From an uncultured Candidatus Melainabacteria bacterium (GTDB taxonomy: Bacteria > Cyanobacteriota > Vampirovibrionia > LMEP-6097), in NCBI GenBank assembly GCA_937927525.1, contig CALBDR010000267.1, positions 1-23,163 of the forward strand: 23,163 nt of DNA. The letters run 5' to 3'. Every line of letters starts with the position of its first letter. Positions within the stretch are counted from its first letter, which is position 1. Below the pieces are notes generated by a model. The model made no database searches. It was not told where the DNA came from and worked only from the letters and a program-made list of their open reading frames with translations. The position numbers and the translations under genes are program-made. Shown one piece after another: positions 1 to 7,171 of the stretch.

Positions 1-375
1 AGAGCAATAATTAGATAAGCATATTTCTGCATAAAAAGTTTTTCTTTGTTTTTGGTATTCATTAAATCTATCACTGATTGTTTTGTTGTTTAGTTTATTA
101 CTGTATTCGTATGCTGAATCAGAGATAATAAAACTATTTTTATCATTGATGTGAACCATTTCAAGACGATTTGCTGTGCCGCTTAGGTTATTAATAGAGC
201 TATGTTGAAGATATGAAACTTTTAGTTTACTTTTTTCGTTATTAATTGTGCTTATTTCTTTATTTAAAGCACGGTTCAGAGATTCAAAGCCGATGTTAAC
301 AAACATTAAAATACTGCTGATGATAAAAATCAGTACTAATAGAGTTAAGAATTTATTTGATGGGATGCTGTACAT
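1..375 (-). CDS. ftsL: FtsL-like cell-division protein, 3' end cut by window edge
   Basis: I translated this frame by hand: the ATG at 375-373 opens 125 codons with no stop before the window edge, so the C-terminus is missing. A short polar start is followed by one hydrophobic segment (about residues 9-30, FLTLLVLIFIISSILMF) and then a polar helical stretch. Around residues 55-75 it reads YLQHSSINNLSGTANRLEMV, which resembles the FtsL/DivIC pattern of a conserved short segment after the coiled coil. FtsL is a small bitopic protein of the divisome that works with FtsB/DivIC and FtsQ. The context agrees strongly, because ftsL usually follows rsmH (mraW) in the division and cell wall cluster. 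Here a YheT-type hydrolase sits between them. The start lies 31 bp inside the end of that hydrolase, with AAAGAAG just upstream, so translation is probably coupled. Identification rests on topology, the short motif and position; FtsL diverges quickly in sequence. Confidence 0.7.
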   Translation of the reverse strand, partial: MYSIPSNKFLTLLVLIFIISSILMFVNIGFESLNRALNKEISTINNEKSKLKVSYLQHSSINNLSGTANRLEMVHINDKNSFIISDSAYEYSNKLNNKTISDRFNEYQKQRKTFYAEICLSNYCS

Positions 376-1358
376 TCTTCTTTCTTATATTTTACCTGAT
401 TGAAAAATTCAAGAATTCTTCTTTCATGGTAGTAAATATTTTCATCATTAAAATCTATAAAACCTACATGACCACCAAATTCTGTGATTTCTAAGAATAG
501 ATTTTGGTTATTCATAGCCTCATTTACTGGGTAACAGTTTTTCCCTAAAAAAGTATCATCTTCAGAGCTCAGCATTAAAGTAGGAGTAGTAATTGACCTT
601 AAATAAGGTTTTGAACTTGCTTTAGTCCAGTAATCTTCTGCTGAATTAAAACCGTTTAATGGAGCAGTATACTTTTCATCAAAGTCATGAAAGTTTTTGA
701 TTTTATGAAAATCTTTTACTGTTACCTTATCAGGAAAGTGCTCGGCTTTAATTTTCATCTTTTTATAGAGATGTAATAAAAAGCGCTTCATATAAATATA
801 GTTTTTTTCTTTTGCCATTTGTTCGGCGCTACATGTTAGATCTATCGGTGCTGATAGTGCGACAGCTTTTCTTATTTTAGGATTTACTTTTTCAGATTCT
901 TCTCCTAGGTACTTTAGGACTATGTTTCCACCTATACTAATTCCTACTAAGTAAATATCTTCATAGTCATAGTTATTTAAAACATAATCAATTACTTCTT
1001 TTAGATCCTCACTTTTTCCACTGTGATAGGTTTTTATAAGTTTATTGTCTTCACCACTACAAGCCCTGTAGTTCATAGCTAAGATATCATAATTATGGTC
1101 ATAAAGTATTTTAGCTATGCTTGCTTCTGTTCCTGTTTTTGAGTTGCTTTCAAGTCCATGGCAAATTATTACTAAGCTTTTATTTTTTTCTTTATGATTT
1201 AAAAAATCTAAATCTAAAAAATCACCATCTTTTGTGTTTATTCTAGTTCTAGAGTATTTAATCTTAGGACGTGAACGTAATAAATAGGGGAAAATTGTGT
1301 GTAGATGTGAGTTTCTAAATAATAATGGGGTTTTGTAATTAGAGTAAATTACGGGCAT
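345..1358 (-). CDS. Alpha/beta hydrolase, YheT/EMB8 family
   Basis: This 337-residue protein looks like a cytoplasmic alpha/beta-fold hydrolase of the YheT (UPF0017) family; the natural substrate is not known. Family motifs are visible in order: FRNSHLHTIFPYLL near the N-terminus, DGDFLDLDF at 44-52, CHGLESNSKTG at 66-76, MNYRACSGEDNKLIKTYHSG at 95-114, and the nucleophile elbow GISIGGNIVLKYLGE at 139-153. The likely catalytic triad is Ser141, Asp267 or Asp268 (SEDDTFLG) and His297 (GGHVGF). Its ATG overlaps the rsmH stop by one base (TAATG), and its end overlaps the ftsL-like start by 31 bp. It is therefore almost certainly translated with the division genes. This family does not normally sit between rsmH and ftsL, so either it was inserted into the cluster or it has a role tied to envelope growth. 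No signal peptide is apparent. Confidence 0.85.
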   Translation of the reverse strand: MPVIYSNYKTPLLFRNSHLHTIFPYLLRSRPKIKYSRTRINTKDGDFLDLDFLNHKEKNKSLVIICHGLESNSKTGTEASIAKILYDHNYDILAMNYRACSGEDNKLIKTYHSGKSEDLKEVIDYVLNNYDYEDIYLVGISIGGNIVLKYLGEESEKVNPKIRKAVALSAPIDLTCSAEQMAKEKNYIYMKRFLLHLYKKMKIKAEHFPDKVTVKDFHKIKNFHDFDEKYTAPLNGFNSAEDYWTKASSKPYLRSITTPTLMLSSEDDTFLGKNCYPVNEAMNNQNLFLEITEFGGHVGFIDFNDENIYYHERRILEFFNQVKYKKEECTASHQINS

Positions 1359-2257
1359 TAATTTTCCTTTCTTCTAAATATTCCTGCTCTAAGTTTAGCG
1401 CAGCGTGATCTAGAATTTTCTTTAAATTCTTCTCTACTCGCCTCTAGTGGTTTTTTAAAGGGTAACTCAAATTTATAATCATCATCTTTTTTCTTAAAGA
1501 AAAGCTTTGCAAATCTATCCTCTAAAGAATGGAATGAGATAATAACGACTCTAGCTTCTTCTTCAAGTATCTCGGGGATTGAATCTAGAAGATTTTCTAA
1601 AACTTCTAATTCTCTGTTTACATATATTCTTAAAGCTTGAAAACATTTAGTAGCTGGATGGGTTTTAGACTTTTTATGGTACCTTCTCCAATATATATCT
1701 TTAATTAGATCAGCAAGTTCTTGACTGGTTTCTATAGGTCTACTTTCTATGATTTTAGATGCTATTTGTCTTGATAGTCTTTCTTCAGCATAGTTATAAA
1801 ATATATCTGCGATTTCTTTTTCTTTGAAATGATTTATTACTTCATAAGCTGAAATTTCTAAATTCGTATCCATGCGCATATCTAATTTAGTGTCGTGTTG
1901 ATAACTAAAACCTCTTTCGGGGTCATCAAGCTGGATAGAACTGAGACCTAAGTCCATAAGCAAGCCACCGGTAATTTTAATATTATTTTCTGAACAAAAT
2001 TTAGGAATATTTTCGAAGTTACTATGAACTAAAGTCCAGTTCTCATATTTATCAGCTTCAGCTTGATGTTGATTGATGACATTGATGTCTTGATCGAAGG
2101 AATATAGATGTCCAGTACCATTGAGTTTTTCTAAGATCATTTTTGAATGACCTGCTGCTCCTAAAGTACAATCAAAATAAACTAAACCTTCTTGAACCTT
2201 AAGTTCAGAAAGAGTTTCATTTGGCATAACGGCTATATGGCTATAGCTAGATGACAT
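1358..2257 (-). CDS. rsmH: 16S rRNA (cytosine(1402)-N4)-methyltransferase
   Basis: RsmH (MraW) uses S-adenosylmethionine to methylate N4 of C1402 in 16S rRNA, at the ribosomal P site. In the 299-residue form used here the family signatures are clear: HIAVMPNE at the N-terminus, the SAM-binding DCTLGAAGHS at 29-38, LGLSSIQLDDPERGFSY at 103-119, LDMRMD just after, FQALRIYVNREL at 206-217, FHSLEDR at 242-248 and SRSRCAKLRA near the end. I prefer the ATG at 2257 over an in-frame GTG at 2263 because AGGA lies 8 nt before the ATG. The start overlaps the end of rdgB by 11 bp, and the stop overlaps the next ATG by one base. This indicates a tightly coupled rdgB-rsmH-hydrolase-ftsL message driven from the rdgB promoter. 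The length is close to the family norm of about 300 residues. Confidence 0.95.
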   Translation of the reverse strand: MSSSYSHIAVMPNETLSELKVQEGLVYFDCTLGAAGHSKMILEKLNGTGHLYSFDQDINVINQHQAEADKYENWTLVHSNFENIPKFCSENNIKITGGLLMDLGLSSIQLDDPERGFSYQHDTKLDMRMDTNLEISAYEVINHFKEKEIADIFYNYAEERLSRQIASKIIESRPIETSQELADLIKDIYWRRYHKKSKTHPATKCFQALRIYVNRELEVLENLLDSIPEILEEEARVVIISFHSLEDRFAKLFFKKKDDDYKFELPFKKPLEASREEFKENSRSRCAKLRAGIFRRKEN

Positions 2258-2966
2258 TAGCACTATCCTGTGCTAAGTCAGCTTTTTTTAATAAAAAGAG
2301 TAGTAATTTTTTCATAGCTTTAAATCTATGACTATAAGAGTTTTTCTCTTTTGATTCCATTTCAGCAACAGTTTTACTTTTATCTATAAAAGCACTTTCT
2401 GGAAATTTGAATTCTTGTTCGATATGAATTTGATCGTCGTAATTAGTTTCTAAGACTGGATAGACGATAGGATCAAAACCGAAGCCTTGTTCCCCATGTT
2501 TTTCTGTAGCAAGCTCACCGTACCAGTACGCCACAGTTTGGAAAATGATCTCGCCTTCAGGATTTGCTAAAACCAGTGCACAGACATAGCGAACTTCTCT
2601 CTCATCTTTAGCTTCCATTTCTTTTAGAAGACCTGGAACACCTTTATCAGGATCGCGAAGGTATCTGCCTGAATAAATACCAGGTTCACTATTTAAAGCT
2701 TGCACTTCGATACCGCTATCGTCTGCTAAAGCAAATTGTCCTGTTCTTTTAGCTCCAGCTAAAGCTTTTATTTTTGCATTCTCTAGGTAAGTACTTCCTG
2801 TTTCTTCAGGATCAAAGTCATTGATTCCTAGGTCTCTTAAGTTTCTAAAATAATATTTTTCAGCGTCTAATTCTAAAGAAGATCTTTCGTAGAGAATGTC
2901 TAAGATTTCAGCAAACTCTCTTAATTTTCCTTGGTTGCTAGTGCAAATAACAATTTCTTGGGGCAT
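2247..2966 (-). CDS. rdgB: XTP/dITP diphosphatase (HAM1/RdgB family)
   Basis: The family hydrolyses non-canonical purine triphosphates (dITP, ITP, XTP) to monophosphates and pyrophosphate, keeping them out of nucleic acids. Motifs visible are CTSNQGKLREF at 8-18 (substrate-binding S/T-x-N-x-x-K), EETGSTYLENAKIKA at 54-68, the metal-site region ADDSGIEVQAL at 81-91, GFGFDPIVYP at 161-170 and SHRFKAMKKL at 212-221. At 239 residues it is longer than the usual roughly 200. The extra length is mainly a charged insert at about 172-196, between GFDPIVYP and KTVAEM, plus a short C-terminal tail. It heads the unit rdgB-rsmH-hydrolase-ftsL. Its start has no Shine-Dalgarno sequence but has TAAAAT exactly 6 nt upstream, so the message is probably leaderless. 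Confidence 0.92.
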   Translation of the reverse strand: MPQEIVICTSNQGKLREFAEILDILYERSSLELDAEKYYFRNLRDLGINDFDPEETGSTYLENAKIKALAGAKRTGQFALADDSGIEVQALNSEPGIYSGRYLRDPDKGVPGLLKEMEAKDEREVRYVCALVLANPEGEIIFQTVAYWYGELATEKHGEQGFGFDPIVYPVLETNYDDQIHIEQEFKFPESAFIDKSKTVAEMESKEKNSYSHRFKAMKKLLLFLLKKADLAQDSANVI

Positions 2967-2978
2967 GTTTATATTTTA
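2967..2978 (-). promoter_or_regulatory. Leaderless promoter of rdgB
   Basis: Read on the minus strand, TAAAAT (2978-2973) is followed by ATAAAC and then the ATG of rdgB. A -10 box with a 6-nt gap to the start codon places the transcript start at or within a base or two of the ATG, leaving no room for a Shine-Dalgarno site. No TTGACA-like -35 box is seen 16-18 bp upstream. It is one of nine such sites in the window. Confidence 0.65.
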
Positions 2979-3182
2979 GCTTTAATTTTATTTTTAGAGT
3001 CTAAGATAATTTTTTCAAAAATTTTTTCAATTCATTACTTAAATTGCTTGAAAATGATTTTAAAGGGTAAAGAGTGTAAGTTTGCTCTAGGGTATCTAAT
3101 AAACTCCTTATTTCTTTAAAAGTGGAATATATGGTTTATTTTATCGGGGGCATGCCAAATTTTGTTAATAATTAGAGCATAG

Positions 3183-3195
3183 TATAATCACAAAT
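3183..3195 (+). promoter_or_regulatory. Leaderless promoter of cysE
   Basis: TATAAT (3183-3188) is followed by CACAAAT and then the ATG of cysE at 3196. The 7-nt gap predicts transcription starting at the start codon. There is no Shine-Dalgarno sequence and no good TTGACA box upstream. It is divergent from the rdgB promoter; the roughly 200 bp between the two is very AT-rich and shows no other structure I can name. Confidence 0.7.
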
Positions 3196-3882
3196 ATGTT
3201 CAGGACTTTTAGGCAGGAGATAAAAAATATCTATAGGAAAGATCCTGCTTGTAATTCTATTTTTGAGATTTTATTCTGCTATCCAGGCTTTCATGCTATT
3301 TTAGCTCATCGAATTTTTCACTTTTTTTGGACTAAGAAGTGGGGAATTTTAAATGGTTTGATTAGATTTTTTGTACGAGTTGCAGCGCATGCAATTAAGA
3401 TTATTACTGGAATCGAGATTCATCCGGCAGCACAGATCGGTAAAGATTTTTTTATAGATCATGGTACTGGAGTGGTTATCGGTGAAACTACGATCATTGG
3501 TGATAATGTCACCCTCTATCAGGGAGTCACTTTAGGTGGGGTTTCTACGAAAAAGGAAAAACGTCATCCGACTTTAGCCTCGAATATCGTTATCGGTGCT
3601 GGGGCGAAGGTTTTAGGAAATATCGAGATTGGTGATTATGTTCAAGTCGGTGCAAACTCGGTAGTCTTAAAAGATATTCCATCTTATTCTACAGTGGTTG
3701 GTATTCCAGGGAGAATAGTGAAGATGAACGGTGAACTCAAAGAGTGTATCGATAATATTGATAATTTAGAGCATAATAAAACGCCTGACTTCGTGGGAGC
3801 TACGCTTCAGGCTATGCAAGAGAAAATAGAAGCTTTAGAAGCTGAGCTGAAGGATATGAAATCTAAGAAGGCTAAGGCTTAG
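3196..3882 (+). CDS. cysE: Serine O-acetyltransferase
   Basis: CysE transfers acetyl from acetyl-CoA to L-serine, giving O-acetylserine, the committed step of cysteine synthesis. The 228-residue protein has a helical N-terminal part (1-70), then left-handed beta-helix hexapeptide repeats (about 73-175). It carries GIEIHPAAQIG (72-82), DHGTGVVIGET (88-98) and GVTLGGVSTKKEKRHPTL (110-127). His89 matches the catalytic histidine of the family and His124 the second active-site histidine. The usual Asp of the HP segment is Glu74, a variant common in the short EpsC-type enzymes. The last roughly 25 residues form a Lys/Glu-rich helix. The gene has its own leaderless-type promoter and ends directly against the metK stop codon on the other strand with no gap. 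The pairing is metabolically sensible (cysteine, methionine, SAM), but the two are transcribed separately. Confidence 0.93.
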   Translation: MFRTFRQEIKNIYRKDPACNSIFEILFCYPGFHAILAHRIFHFFWTKKWGILNGLIRFFVRVAAHAIKIITGIEIHPAAQIGKDFFIDHGTGVVIGETTIIGDNVTLYQGVTLGGVSTKKEKRHPTLASNIVIGAGAKVLGNIEIGDYVQVGANSVVLKDIPSYSTVVGIPGRIVKMNGELKECIDNIDNLEHNKTPDFVGATLQAMQEKIEALEAELKDMKSKKAKA

Positions 3883-5139
3883 TTAAGCCACACAAGCACT
3901 CTCAAAAGCCTTCTTAATCTCATCAACTTTATCAAGTCTTTCCCATGGAAGATCTAAATCATCTCTTCCAAAATGTCCGTACTTAGCAGTTTCTTGATAG
4001 AATCTACCATTTCTTTTAGCTGGCATCCACAGCAAGTCAAAGTTCTCAATGATTTTTTTTGGTCTGAAATCGAAAACTTGTTCGATAATTTGAACAAGTT
4101 TCTCGTCGGAGTGTTCACTTGTTGTGAACGTGTTTACGTAAATGCTTGTAGGTTTAGCTACACCGATAGCATAAGACAATTGAATTTCACATTGTTCAGC
4201 TAAGCCAGCAGCTACTATATTTTTCGCTGCATGGCGCGCTGCATAAGCTGCTGATCTATCTACTTTAGTAGGGTCTTTTCCAGAGAATGCTCCACCACCA
4301 TGACGAGCGTAGCCACCATAGGTATCTACGATAATCTTTCTTCCCGTAAGTCCAGCGTCTCCTTGAGGACCACCTATTACGAATCTACCTGATGGATTGA
4401 AGTAAAGTTTAGTATTTTCATCAATACTTACAGGAGCATCCTTTAAAACTTCATCGATAACTAGTTCTCTAATGTCTTTAGCTATGATTGCTTGAACTTT
4501 ATTGTTATCTGTCTCACCTTTAACTTCAGGGTCGTGTTGAGTAGAAACTACTATAGCTTCGATTCTATCAGCGACTCCGTCTTTATATTCTATAGTTACC
4601 TGTGACTTAGAGTCTGGTCTTAAGTAATGGATTTCAGGGTGGTTTTTTCTAACATCAGCTAATTTTTTAACGATAGCGTGTGAAAGATTTATAGCGAGTG
4701 GCATGTATTCTTTAGTTTCATTACAAGCAAAACCAAACATAATACCTTGGTCACCAGCACCAGTATCTTCTTCATTACTATCTCTAGTTTCTAGAGAATT
4801 ATCAACACCAGCACAGATATCAGCTGATTGCTGGTCTAAAGTAACCATGACGGCACAGTTATCAGCGTCAAATCCACCTCCCATTTTTCCGGAGTAGCCG
4901 ATTTCGCGTATTTTATCTCTAGCGATCTCGTTTACAGGAGCATAACAGTTAGTAGTGATTTCACCACCTACAACTACTAAACCAGTGGTACAAAAAGTTT
5001 CACAAGCTACTCTGGCTGTTTGGTCTTTAGATAATATCGCGTCTAAGACTGCATCTGAAATCTGATCACAGATTTTATCTGGGTGACCTTCACTTACTGA
5101 TTCTGATGTGAAGAAGAAATTTCCTTTTTTTTCTGCCAT
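3883..5139 (-). CDS. metK: S-adenosylmethionine synthetase
   Basis: MetK makes SAM from methionine and ATP, the methyl donor for RsmH among others. The 418-residue sequence has the family markers FTSESVSEGHPDKICDQISD at 10-29, GAGDQGIMFGFA near 126-137 and the loop GGGAFSGKDPTKVDRSAAY near 276-294. ATP, magnesium and potassium ligands fall in these segments. It is longer than the E. coli enzyme (about 384), as is usual in Cyanobacteria. The start is fixed by the protein and by TATAAT lying 7 nt before the ATG. The upstream cupin gene ends only 15 bp away on the same strand, and the promoter hexamer sits in that gap, so metK probably has its own leaderless message. Its stop abuts the convergent cysE stop with no spacer and no terminator hairpin. 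Confidence 0.97.
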   Translation of the reverse strand: MAEKKGNFFFTSESVSEGHPDKICDQISDAVLDAILSKDQTARVACETFCTTGLVVVGGEITTNCYAPVNEIARDKIREIGYSGKMGGGFDADNCAVMVTLDQQSADICAGVDNSLETRDSNEEDTGAGDQGIMFGFACNETKEYMPLAINLSHAIVKKLADVRKNHPEIHYLRPDSKSQVTIEYKDGVADRIEAIVVSTQHDPEVKGETDNNKVQAIIAKDIRELVIDEVLKDAPVSIDENTKLYFNPSGRFVIGGPQGDAGLTGRKIIVDTYGGYARHGGGAFSGKDPTKVDRSAAYAARHAAKNIVAAGLAEQCEIQLSYAIGVAKPTSIYVNTFTTSEHSDEKLVQIIEQVFDFRPKKIIENFDLLWMPAKRNGRFYQETAKYGHFGRDDLDLPWERLDKVDEIKKAFESACVA

Positions 5140-5152
5140 ATAAGCGATTATA
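5140..5152 (-). promoter_or_regulatory. Leaderless promoter of metK
   Basis: On the minus strand TATAAT (5152-5147) is followed by CGCTTAT and the metK ATG at 5139, the same 7-nt gap as at cysE and glyQ. The hexamer starts three bases after the stop codon of the upstream cupin gene, so the promoter is squeezed into a 15-bp intergenic gap. No Shine-Dalgarno sequence is present. Confidence 0.7.
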
Positions 5153-5154
5153 CC

Positions 5155-5571
5155 CTAATCTCTACCGTAATCATCGGATACTCTAACTATATCGTCCTCA
5201 CCGAAGTAAGAACCTCTCTGAATTTCAATAAATATGAGATCAACGGTATTATCTATGTTTTCAATTCGGTGAAGTGCCTCAAAAGGAATATGAATAAATT
5301 CTCCTTCTTTTAGAAGCTGTTCTACGTCATCTAAAGTTACTTTAGCTTTTCCTTGAATTAGGAACCAATTTTCTTCTCTTTTAAAATGTTTTTGGTAACT
5401 TAATCTGTGACCAGGCTTAATGGTTACTTTTTTTACTTTGTGAGAGTCAGCATCATCTAAGACTTCCCAAGCTCCCCATGGTGTCTGATGCTGTACTTTA
5501 GTTTCCATCTTAGTTATATTAGCAAATTTAGCTAAGGGAAGAGTGGGGTTTGCCCTAAACTCTTTATTCAT
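5155..5571 (-). CDS. Stand-alone cupin, mannose-6-phosphate isomerase type II C-terminal family
   Basis: The 138-residue protein is a single small cupin like the isomerase domain of bifunctional GDP-mannose pyrophosphorylase/phosphomannose isomerases. Matching segments are PWGAWEVLDDADSHKVKKV at 31-49, PGHRLSYQKHFKREENWFL at 53-71, GEFIHIP at 90-96, ALHRIEN at 99-105 and RGSYFGEDDIVRVSDDYGRD at the C-terminus. In the family the first metal motif usually reads QxHHHRxEHW. Here it is QKHFKREENW, so the second histidine of the H-x-H pair is Lys64 and the histidine before the tryptophan is Asn68. His62, Glu66/67 and His101 remain. Metal binding and isomerase activity are therefore doubtful. I chose the ATG at 5571; an in-frame TTG lies two codons upstream. 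It is followed by metK but probably does not share its promoter. Confidence 0.8.
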   Translation of the reverse strand: MNKEFRANPTLPLAKFANITKMETKVQHQTPWGAWEVLDDADSHKVKKVTIKPGHRLSYQKHFKREENWFLIQGKAKVTLDDVEQLLKEGEFIHIPFEALHRIENIDNTVDLIFIEIQRGSYFGEDDIVRVSDDYGRD

Positions 5572-5700
5572 GCTCAAATCAGAAATAGATACTTTAAAAA
5601 AATCATGGTATGAAAGACTGATTTTTTTTAAATATTATGGATAAATTTAGTACCTTCCCCGTAGTTTCTAAAAGCGTTTTTTTGCCGATATTGAAATCAT

Positions 5701-6111
5701 ATGAACGGCAAGAAATTAAAAGAATATTGCTTAGAGATTTTGGCACTAAAAGATTTATATATTCGTGGACGAATTAATCAATTAATCTCAGCTTCTATTG
5801 ATTCTAAAGTTAGATTTAATAACTTATCTTGTGAAGATTACGCAAGATTAAGTAAAGACTATATTCAGAACTCTGTTGCTGAATTTTTTAAATTTAGAAA
5901 GAAGTTACTTGATTATGATCCGGAAGCATATGAAGATACTTTAGATCTCATTATAAATACTGAATATAGCGATTTTAATGATGCATATTTCTGTGAATCC
6001 ATGGAAGAATTCTTCGGAAGTAAGCATACTATCGGTTTTGTGAGTGCGTATAATGATTATGCTGAAGACTTTAATGCACTTATATCTGAATTTTTAGTGG
6101 TTAGAGGCTAG
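5701..6111 (+). CDS. Hypothetical protein, acidic, mostly helical
   Basis: I do not recognise this 136-residue protein. It has no signal peptide, membrane segment or cysteine motif that I can name. It looks helical and acidic, with aromatic-rich stretches (YFCESMEEFFGSK near 96-108 and YNDYAEDFNALISEFL near 117-132). Codon use resembles the neighbours. It begins with ATG, has no Shine-Dalgarno sequence, and carries only a weak GATATT about 8 nt upstream that could act like the leaderless promoters elsewhere. It ends 24 bp before aroH on the same strand and may be co-transcribed with it. The cupin gene lies divergently upstream. Confidence 0.65.
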   Translation: MNGKKLKEYCLEILALKDLYIRGRINQLISASIDSKVRFNNLSCEDYARLSKDYIQNSVAEFFKFRKKLLDYDPEAYEDTLDLIINTEYSDFNDAYFCESMEEFFGSKHTIGFVSAYNDYAEDFNALISEFLVVRG

Positions 6112-6135
6112 TTAAATGTATTAAACTTAATACTC

Positions 6136-6510
6136 ATGGGATTAGTTGCTATCCGTGGAGCTACTACAGTCAATGCTGACACCGCCGAAGAAATTAAAGC
6201 GGCTTCAGTGGAGATGGTTAAGGAAATTATTGAGAAGAATAATATTAAAGCAGAATCTGATATAGTTATGCTTTTTCTTACGATGACTTCTGATCTTAAG
6301 TCTCTTAATGCTTCTTCTGCTATTAGAACTGGTATGGGCTGGCAGCATATACCTTTCTTCACTTCTCAGGAGCCAGAGATAGAAGGCATGCTCGCTAGAT
6401 GTATTCGAGTTTTAGTGCAGTGTAATCTTCCAGTGAAGCAGGAAGAAGTTAAACATGTGTATTTAGGTGAAGCTGTTAATTTGCGTCCTGATCTTCAGGC
6501 GAAGGGCTGA
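6136..6510 (+). CDS. aroH: Chorismate mutase, AroH type
   Basis: The enzyme rearranges chorismate to prephenate, the branch toward phenylalanine and tyrosine. The 124-residue length and sequence fit the monofunctional trimeric AroH fold. Matching segments are MGLVAIRGATTV at the N-terminus, LTMTSDLKSLNASSAIR at 48-64, QEPEIEGMLARCIRVL at 78-93 and VKHVYLGEAVNLRPDL at 105-120. By comparison with the Bacillus enzyme the active-site residues are Arg7, Arg64, Glu79, Cys89, Arg91 and Tyr109, all present. AroH-type mutases occur in Bacilli, Cyanobacteria and a few others, which supports the taxonomic guess. The start is fixed by the conserved N-terminus. Neither a clear Shine-Dalgarno site nor a strong -10 is seen before it. 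Its 3' end overlaps the opposite-strand gene by 35 bp. Confidence 0.95.
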   Translation: MGLVAIRGATTVNADTAEEIKAASVEMVKEIIEKNNIKAESDIVMLFLTMTSDLKSLNASSAIRTGMGWQHIPFFTSQEPEIEGMLARCIRVLVQCNLPVKQEEVKHVYLGEAVNLRPDLQAKG

Positions 6511-7081
6511 GCTTAATTTCTAGTCCATTTGGTAATACAATAGTTGCATCAGGTGGAATATCATCTAAGTTTAAAGTTTCTTTAATACGTTTTATGATAT
6601 TTTGTTTTGAACTATCAAGGTGACTTCTAAATAATTGTATAGCTTTTGGAAGCGTATGACCAAAACTAGGAGTTTCTAAATTCTTTGAATAGTTTCCAGC
6701 TTCTCTATTTAAGCTTTCTGTAATTTTCTCTAATTTTTTTAAGTCATCATAGTTCATAAAAGGCAAGACTAAATTTATTTCTTGTCCTATTTCCTTAATC
6801 TCCTTATAATATGCATAAGCTTGATTATCCTTTTCTCTGATATTAGTTGCATCAAGGATATTTAGAGATTTATTTAAGTTCGTGAAAGCATTCCTTGCAA
6901 TAACTATAGGTTCGTCAGGGAGGATGGTTTCCCTTCTAAAATAAGCAAGCTTTTCTCCATCTTGTCTTGGGAGTAACTGGGGAGCGGTTTCGACTGATCT
7001 CACTATTGGAGGAGGTTGTATTGGTACTTCTAAAGCATTTGAATTAGGTGGGTTAATAGCTAGTAAAAAAGCAGGTATCAT
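6476..7081 (-). CDS. Hypothetical protein with proline-rich ends and helical core
   Basis: I cannot assign this 201-residue protein. It begins with a short hydrophobic stretch (MIPAFLLAI), too short to be sure of export, followed by a proline-rich segment (about 11-40, including IQPPPIVRSV). The core at 70-170 is charged and helix-forming, rich in Lys, Glu, Asn and Leu. The C-terminus reads PPDATIVLPNGLEIKLSPSP, which looks like a small beta element. The last 35 bp overlap the end of aroH on the opposite strand, so the two messages are antisense to each other at their 3' ends. The start has TAGAAT 10 nt upstream, which would give a very short leader. It is probably a lineage-specific gene. 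Confidence 0.6.
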   Translation of the reverse strand: MIPAFLLAINPPNSNALEVPIQPPPIVRSVETAPQLLPRQDGEKLAYFRRETILPDEPIVIARNAFTNLNKSLNILDATNIREKDNQAYAYYKEIKEIGQEINLVLPFMNYDDLKKLEKITESLNREAGNYSKNLETPSFGHTLPKAIQLFRSHLDSSKQNIIKRIKETLNLDDIPPDATIVLPNGLEIKLSPSPEDQDAN

Positions 7082-7159
7082 CTATCTTAATATTCTATCA
7101 AAGCTGCAGACTATGGTTAGAATGTTGTATCGAGTATGAGAACTTTTTTATTTCTGTTG

Positions 7160-7171
7160 TAAAATCTTCTA
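7160..7171 (+). promoter_or_regulatory. Leaderless promoter of the CDP-alcohol phosphatidyltransferase gene
   Basis: TAAAAT (7160-7165) is followed by CTTCTA and a GTG start at 7172. The 6-nt gap matches the rdgB and first skp sites. It supports the GTG as a true start, because the protein then begins MFKYLNIPNF as expected for the family. No Shine-Dalgarno sequence is present. Confidence 0.65.

Noticed and set aside
2931..3119. 62-codon plus-strand ORF over the rdgB start and the divergent intergenic region
   Set aside because: It overlaps the conserved rdgB N-terminus and the leaderless promoter, has no ribosome site and no recognisable protein sequence.
3120..3182. Riboswitch or T-box leader upstream of cysE
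   Set aside because: The TATAAT at 7 nt before the ATG leaves no leader, and no T-box or SAM riboswitch core was seen in the AT-rich intergenic region.
5147..5152. Possibility that the cupin gene and metK form one operon with the TATAAT a coincidence
   Set aside because: The same TATAAT plus 7 nt arrangement occurs at cysE and glyQ, where there is no upstream same-strand gene close by; read-through from the cupin gene cannot be excluded.
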